Assembly: GCF_003234185.1 (NCBI RefSeq)
Contig: NZ_QKSM01000002.1
Span: 248,001 to 312,000 of the forward strand
Reading direction: 5' to 3'
Length of the DNA: 64,000 nucleotides
DNA from: Curtobacterium sp. MCSS17_008
GTDB taxonomy: Bacteria > Actinomycetota > Actinomycetes > Actinomycetales > Microbacteriaceae
In this document: in pieces, positions 61,663-64,000 of the stretch
Position numbering within the stretch: the stretch's first letter is position 1
Layout of the letters: every line of letters starts with the position of its first letter
The notes under the pieces: generated by a model
What the model saw: only the letters and a program-made list of their open reading frames with translations
What the model was told of the DNA's origin: nothing
Databases searched by the model: none
Program-made: the position numbers and the translations under genes

Positions 61663-62556
61663 TCAGCGCGTCCGCGTGGCACGGGCACGCACGGCCAGGG
61701 CCACCCGGAGTGCAGCGCGCAGCGGCCAGAGCCACCACGCAGCGTACTTGCCGGCCAGGAAGCGGTAGGCGCTCTCGTGGTGGGCACGGCGCATGCGGTC
61801 CGAGGACCCGCGCGTCGCGGTTCCGCCCACGTGGGTGGCGACCGCCTCGGGCTCGTACACGTTCCGCAGCCCCAGTCGGCCGATGCGCCACCCCAGGTCG
61901 ACGTCCTCGAAGTACATGAAGTACGCCTCGTCGAACCCGCCGAGCCGGTCGAGCACGTCGCGCCGCACCAGCACGCAGGCACCCGAGAGCCAGCCGGCGT
62001 CCCGGCGCACCGTGTGGTCGCCCTCCTGCCGGTACCGCTTCGTCCACGGGTTCCCGGGCCAGACGTTGGCGAACACCGCGTGCCCGAGACCGGTCCGGAG
62101 CGAGGGCACGAGCCGGGCCGAGGGGTAGACCTCGCCGTCCGGTTCGAGCAGGCGCGGACCGACGGCTCCGATCCTCGGGTCCGTCGTCGCCGTCTCGAGC
62201 ATCCGGTCGAGGGCGCCGGGTGCCAGGACGACGTCGGGGTTCGACACGAGCACCCACCGGACGTCGGGGTCCAGCGTGGCCACCGCGCGGTTCACGGCGG
62301 CGCCGTACCCGAGGTTCGCACCGACCGGGACGAAGCGCGCCCCGGCGGCCTCGGTGGTCTCCCGCAGCCGGTCGGCGGTCGCGGAGTCGTTGTCGGCGAC
62401 GACGACGTCGACGACCCGCGTGCTCGCTGCGGCGGTCGACGTGAGGAACGCCGGCAGCACGTCGTCGGAGTTGTACGAGACGGTGACGATCGCGGCCCGC
62501 CCGGGGGCGGCGGCGCGGAGCCCGTCGGTGCGGGGCTGGTCGGTGCCGACGCTCAC
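61663..62556 (-). CDS. Glycosyltransferase family 2, rhamnosyltransferase-like
   Basis: A 297-residue GT2. AIVTVSYNSDDVLPAFLTS, VVVADNDSATADRL, VLVSNPDVVLAPGALDRM and SGACVLVRRDVLDRLGGFDE with YFEDVDLGWRIG are the hallmarks of WbbL-like rhamnosyltransferases. GTG 62556 overlaps the upstream stop by 4 nt (GTGA). It pairs well with the dTDP-rhamnose genes nearby. Confidence 0.88.
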   Translation of the reverse strand: MSVGTDQPRTDGLRAAAPGRAAIVTVSYNSDDVLPAFLTSTAAASTRVVDVVVADNDSATADRLRETTEAAGARFVPVGANLGYGAAVNRAVATLDPDVRWVLVSNPDVVLAPGALDRMLETATTDPRIGAVGPRLLEPDGEVYPSARLVPSLRTGLGHAVFANVWPGNPWTKRYRQEGDHTVRRDAGWLSGACVLVRRDVLDRLGGFDEAYFMYFEDVDLGWRIGRLGLRNVYEPEAVATHVGGTATRGSSDRMRRAHHESAYRFLAGKYAAWWLWPLRAALRVALAVRARATRTR

Positions 62557-63680
62557 GCGTACACCTCCAGGTGCCGCTCGGCGCAGGCGGCCCATGTGAA
62601 CGTCGCCGCCCGGTCACGCGCCCGGCGCACCCGGTCCGCACGGACCGCCGACGGGGTGTCGAGCATCGCCGCCAGGGCCTCGAGGATCGCGTCGGTGTCG
62701 GGCTCGGTGTAGGTGACCGCGTCGCCGCCGACCTCGGGGATCGCCAACCGTTGGGTCGTGAGCACGTCGCCGCCGGACGCCATGGCCTCGAGCACCGGGA
62801 GCCCGAAGCCCTCGCCCGTGCTCGGGTAGGCGGTCACGCGTGCGGCCCCGAGCAGGACGCGCAGCTCCTCGATCGGCAGGTACCCCAGGTACCGCAGGGA
62901 GGCGCCGGGCACGTCGCCCGCCGCGGTCAGCTCGGCACGGGCCGCGTCGTCCCAGCCGAGGCCGCCCGCGACGAGCAGCGGCGGCACGCCGTCGCGGCGC
63001 TCGCGCAGTCGCCGGTGCGCGGCGACGAGCGCGGGCACCTGCTTGCGGGGCTCGACGGTCCCGAGGAACGCGAGCCAGTCGGTGCTGTCGTCGAGCCCGT
63101 GGGCTGCTCGGAACGCGTCCGTCTCGGCCGGCGTCGGGACCCGGAACACGGTGGTGTCGACACCGAGGTGGGCGACGGTCGTCCGACGACGGGGGCGCCC
63201 CGCCAGGCGGTCGAGCTCTGCGACCGTCGCCGCGCTGGGCGCGACGGTGGCCCGCGCCCAACGCCGCGCGAGCCGGGTCCAGGTGCGGAAGAACGCCACC
63301 TTGAGCCGGGAGTGCGCCGCGGGGTCCGAGAAGAACGTCGCGTCGTGCAGGGTCACGACGGTGCTGGAGGCGTGGGTCACCGGGAACGTGTAGTGCGGAC
63401 TGTGCAGGACGCTCGCCCCGGTGCGACGGAGCAGCCCGGGCAGACCGACCTGCTCCCAGAGCAGCCGGAGCGGTCGGGACGCGGTCCAGGCCGGGGACGC
63501 GTGGTACCGGTGCGTGGGTGCGAGCTCGCGGAGCCACTCGACGTCGTCCGGTTTCGCGACCACGTCGACGCGGACGTCGAGCTCGCCGAGGCCCTGCAGC
63601 AGCCCGGCGATGTAGCGCGCGACGCCGCCACGGTTCGGCGGCACCGAGGTGGCGTCGACGAGCACGGGGAGCGCCCGCAC
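62553..63680 (-). CDS. Glycosyltransferase family 4
   Basis: A 375-residue GT-B enzyme. VLVDATSVPPNRGGVARYIAG, VVTLHDATFFSDP, WLAFLGTVEPRKQVPALVAA, LRYLGYLPIEELRVLLGAA and EGFGLPVLEAMASG give the usual order, with E-x7-E intact. Start GTG 63680 lies 1 nt after the upstream stop codon, and its stop overlaps the following GT2 start. It is thus in one operon with the Wzt-type gene and the rhamnosyltransferase-like gene. Confidence 0.88.
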   Translation of the reverse strand: MRALPVLVDATSVPPNRGGVARYIAGLLQGLGELDVRVDVVAKPDDVEWLRELAPTHRYHASPAWTASRPLRLLWEQVGLPGLLRRTGASVLHSPHYTFPVTHASSTVVTLHDATFFSDPAAHSRLKVAFFRTWTRLARRWARATVAPSAATVAELDRLAGRPRRRTTVAHLGVDTTVFRVPTPAETDAFRAAHGLDDSTDWLAFLGTVEPRKQVPALVAAHRRLRERRDGVPPLLVAGGLGWDDAARAELTAAGDVPGASLRYLGYLPIEELRVLLGAARVTAYPSTGEGFGLPVLEAMASGGDVLTTQRLAIPEVGGDAVTYTEPDTDAILEALAAMLDTPSAVRADRVRRARDRAATFTWAACAERHLEVYA

Positions 63681-63681
63681 G

Positions 63682-64000
63682 TCAGCGGACCTGGCGCTCG
63701 GTGGTCTTCGTCCAGGCGATGCCGGACTGCGTGTCCTCGTCCGCGACGACGAAGCGCGCCGCCTCGCGCTGGATCACGATGTGCTCACCGTTCGGCTTCG
63801 CGAGGAAGACGTGGACGAAGTACTGACCGCCGCCGAGGCGCAGGTCGTGGAGGTGCCACTCGACGGTCGCGGCGCCGTCCAGGGGGTCGTGGCGGGTCTG
63901 CAGCTGGCGGCTGTCGACGCCGAAGGCGGGGTGACCGAGGTGCGTCTCGATCTTGATGCCGGCTCGCCACTCCGGCAGCAGGGTCGTGTGCGAGAAGGTG
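63682..64000 (-). CDS. C-terminal Wzt-type domain of an ABC polysaccharide exporter ATPase (5' part outside window)
   Basis: Only the last 106 residues are inside the window. GIKIETHLGHPAFGVDSRQL, VEWHLHDLRLGGGQYFVHVF and IVIQREAARFVVADE follow the beta-sandwich pattern of Wzt C-terminal carbohydrate-binding domains, which recognise the polymer to be exported. The ATPase domain would be to the right of the window. It heads the minus-strand glycosyltransferase operon. Confidence 0.75.
   Translation of the reverse strand, partial: TFSHTTLLPEWRAGIKIETHLGHPAFGVDSRQLQTRHDPLDGAATVEWHLHDLRLGGGQYFVHVFLAKPNGEHIVIQREAARFVVADEDTQSGIAWTKTTERQVR

Noticed and set aside
1..64000. tRNA, rRNA, CRISPR arrays, insertion sequences or prophage genes
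   Set aside because: None could be recognised on either strand.

Overview
The window is very GC-rich actinobacterial DNA with long GC-biased shadow frames on both strands. Gene content and order suggest the family Microbacteriaceae, possibly Curtobacterium: an sdhC-D-A-B operon, an actinobacterial acyl-CoA carboxylase with a small epsilon subunit, a nucleoside salvage block, a plant-associate-style GH6 cellulase, and many wall-polysaccharide glycosyltransferases. The genus is inferred from memory of such genomes. I see no rRNA, tRNA, CRISPR array, insertion sequence or prophage.

Layout. 1-522 (minus) is the 5' part of a gene with a TNT-type (NAD-glycohydrolase toxin) domain, cut by the window edge. 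593-4173 (minus) is the succinate dehydrogenase operon, preceded by a GT4 mannosyltransferase-like gene; divergent from that is manC. 6988-10479 (plus) is an accessory block: a frameshifted and truncated gene of the WXG-like/DUF1023-hydrolase type, then four tandem paralogous lipoproteins in an A-B-A'-B' order. 10751-22542 (plus) is a nucleoside uptake and catabolism island: lipoprotein, ATPase and two permeases of a BMP-type ABC transporter, cytidine deaminase, thymidine phosphorylase, adenosine deaminase, a PTS EIIA/EIIB pair without EIIC, purine nucleoside phosphorylase and a phosphopentomutase-like enzyme. 22617-23731 is a DUF559 nuclease-fold gene bracketed by two related long perfect hairpins.

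23796-34752 holds core metabolism: biotin carboxylase/carrier, Maf, a TrmA-like methyltransferase, a response regulator with a histidine kinase and a third kinase-like membrane protein, acyl-CoA carboxylase epsilon and beta subunits, biotin ligase and a small PH-like membrane protein. The two carboxylase halves and BirA form one functional group, since BirA biotinylates the carrier domain.

34805-64000 is mainly cell-envelope polysaccharide synthesis: UDP-glucose dehydrogenase, polysaccharide pyruvyl transferase, flippase-like and GT-C membrane proteins, GtrA, acyltransferase, the dTDP-rhamnose genes rfbA-D in two divergent pairs, about eight glycosyltransferases and, at the right edge, the C-terminal domain of a Wzt-type exporter ATPase. 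purK and purE are embedded here, separated by a secreted GH6 cellulase, followed by a GH25 lysozyme and a lipoprotein.

Recurrent regulatory theme: at least eleven genes have a TANNNT -10 hexamer ending 6-8 nt before the start codon, which predicts leaderless mRNAs. Convergent gene pairs are separated by large, near-perfect palindromic terminators. Many adjacent genes overlap by 4 nt (ATGA/GTGA/TTGA).
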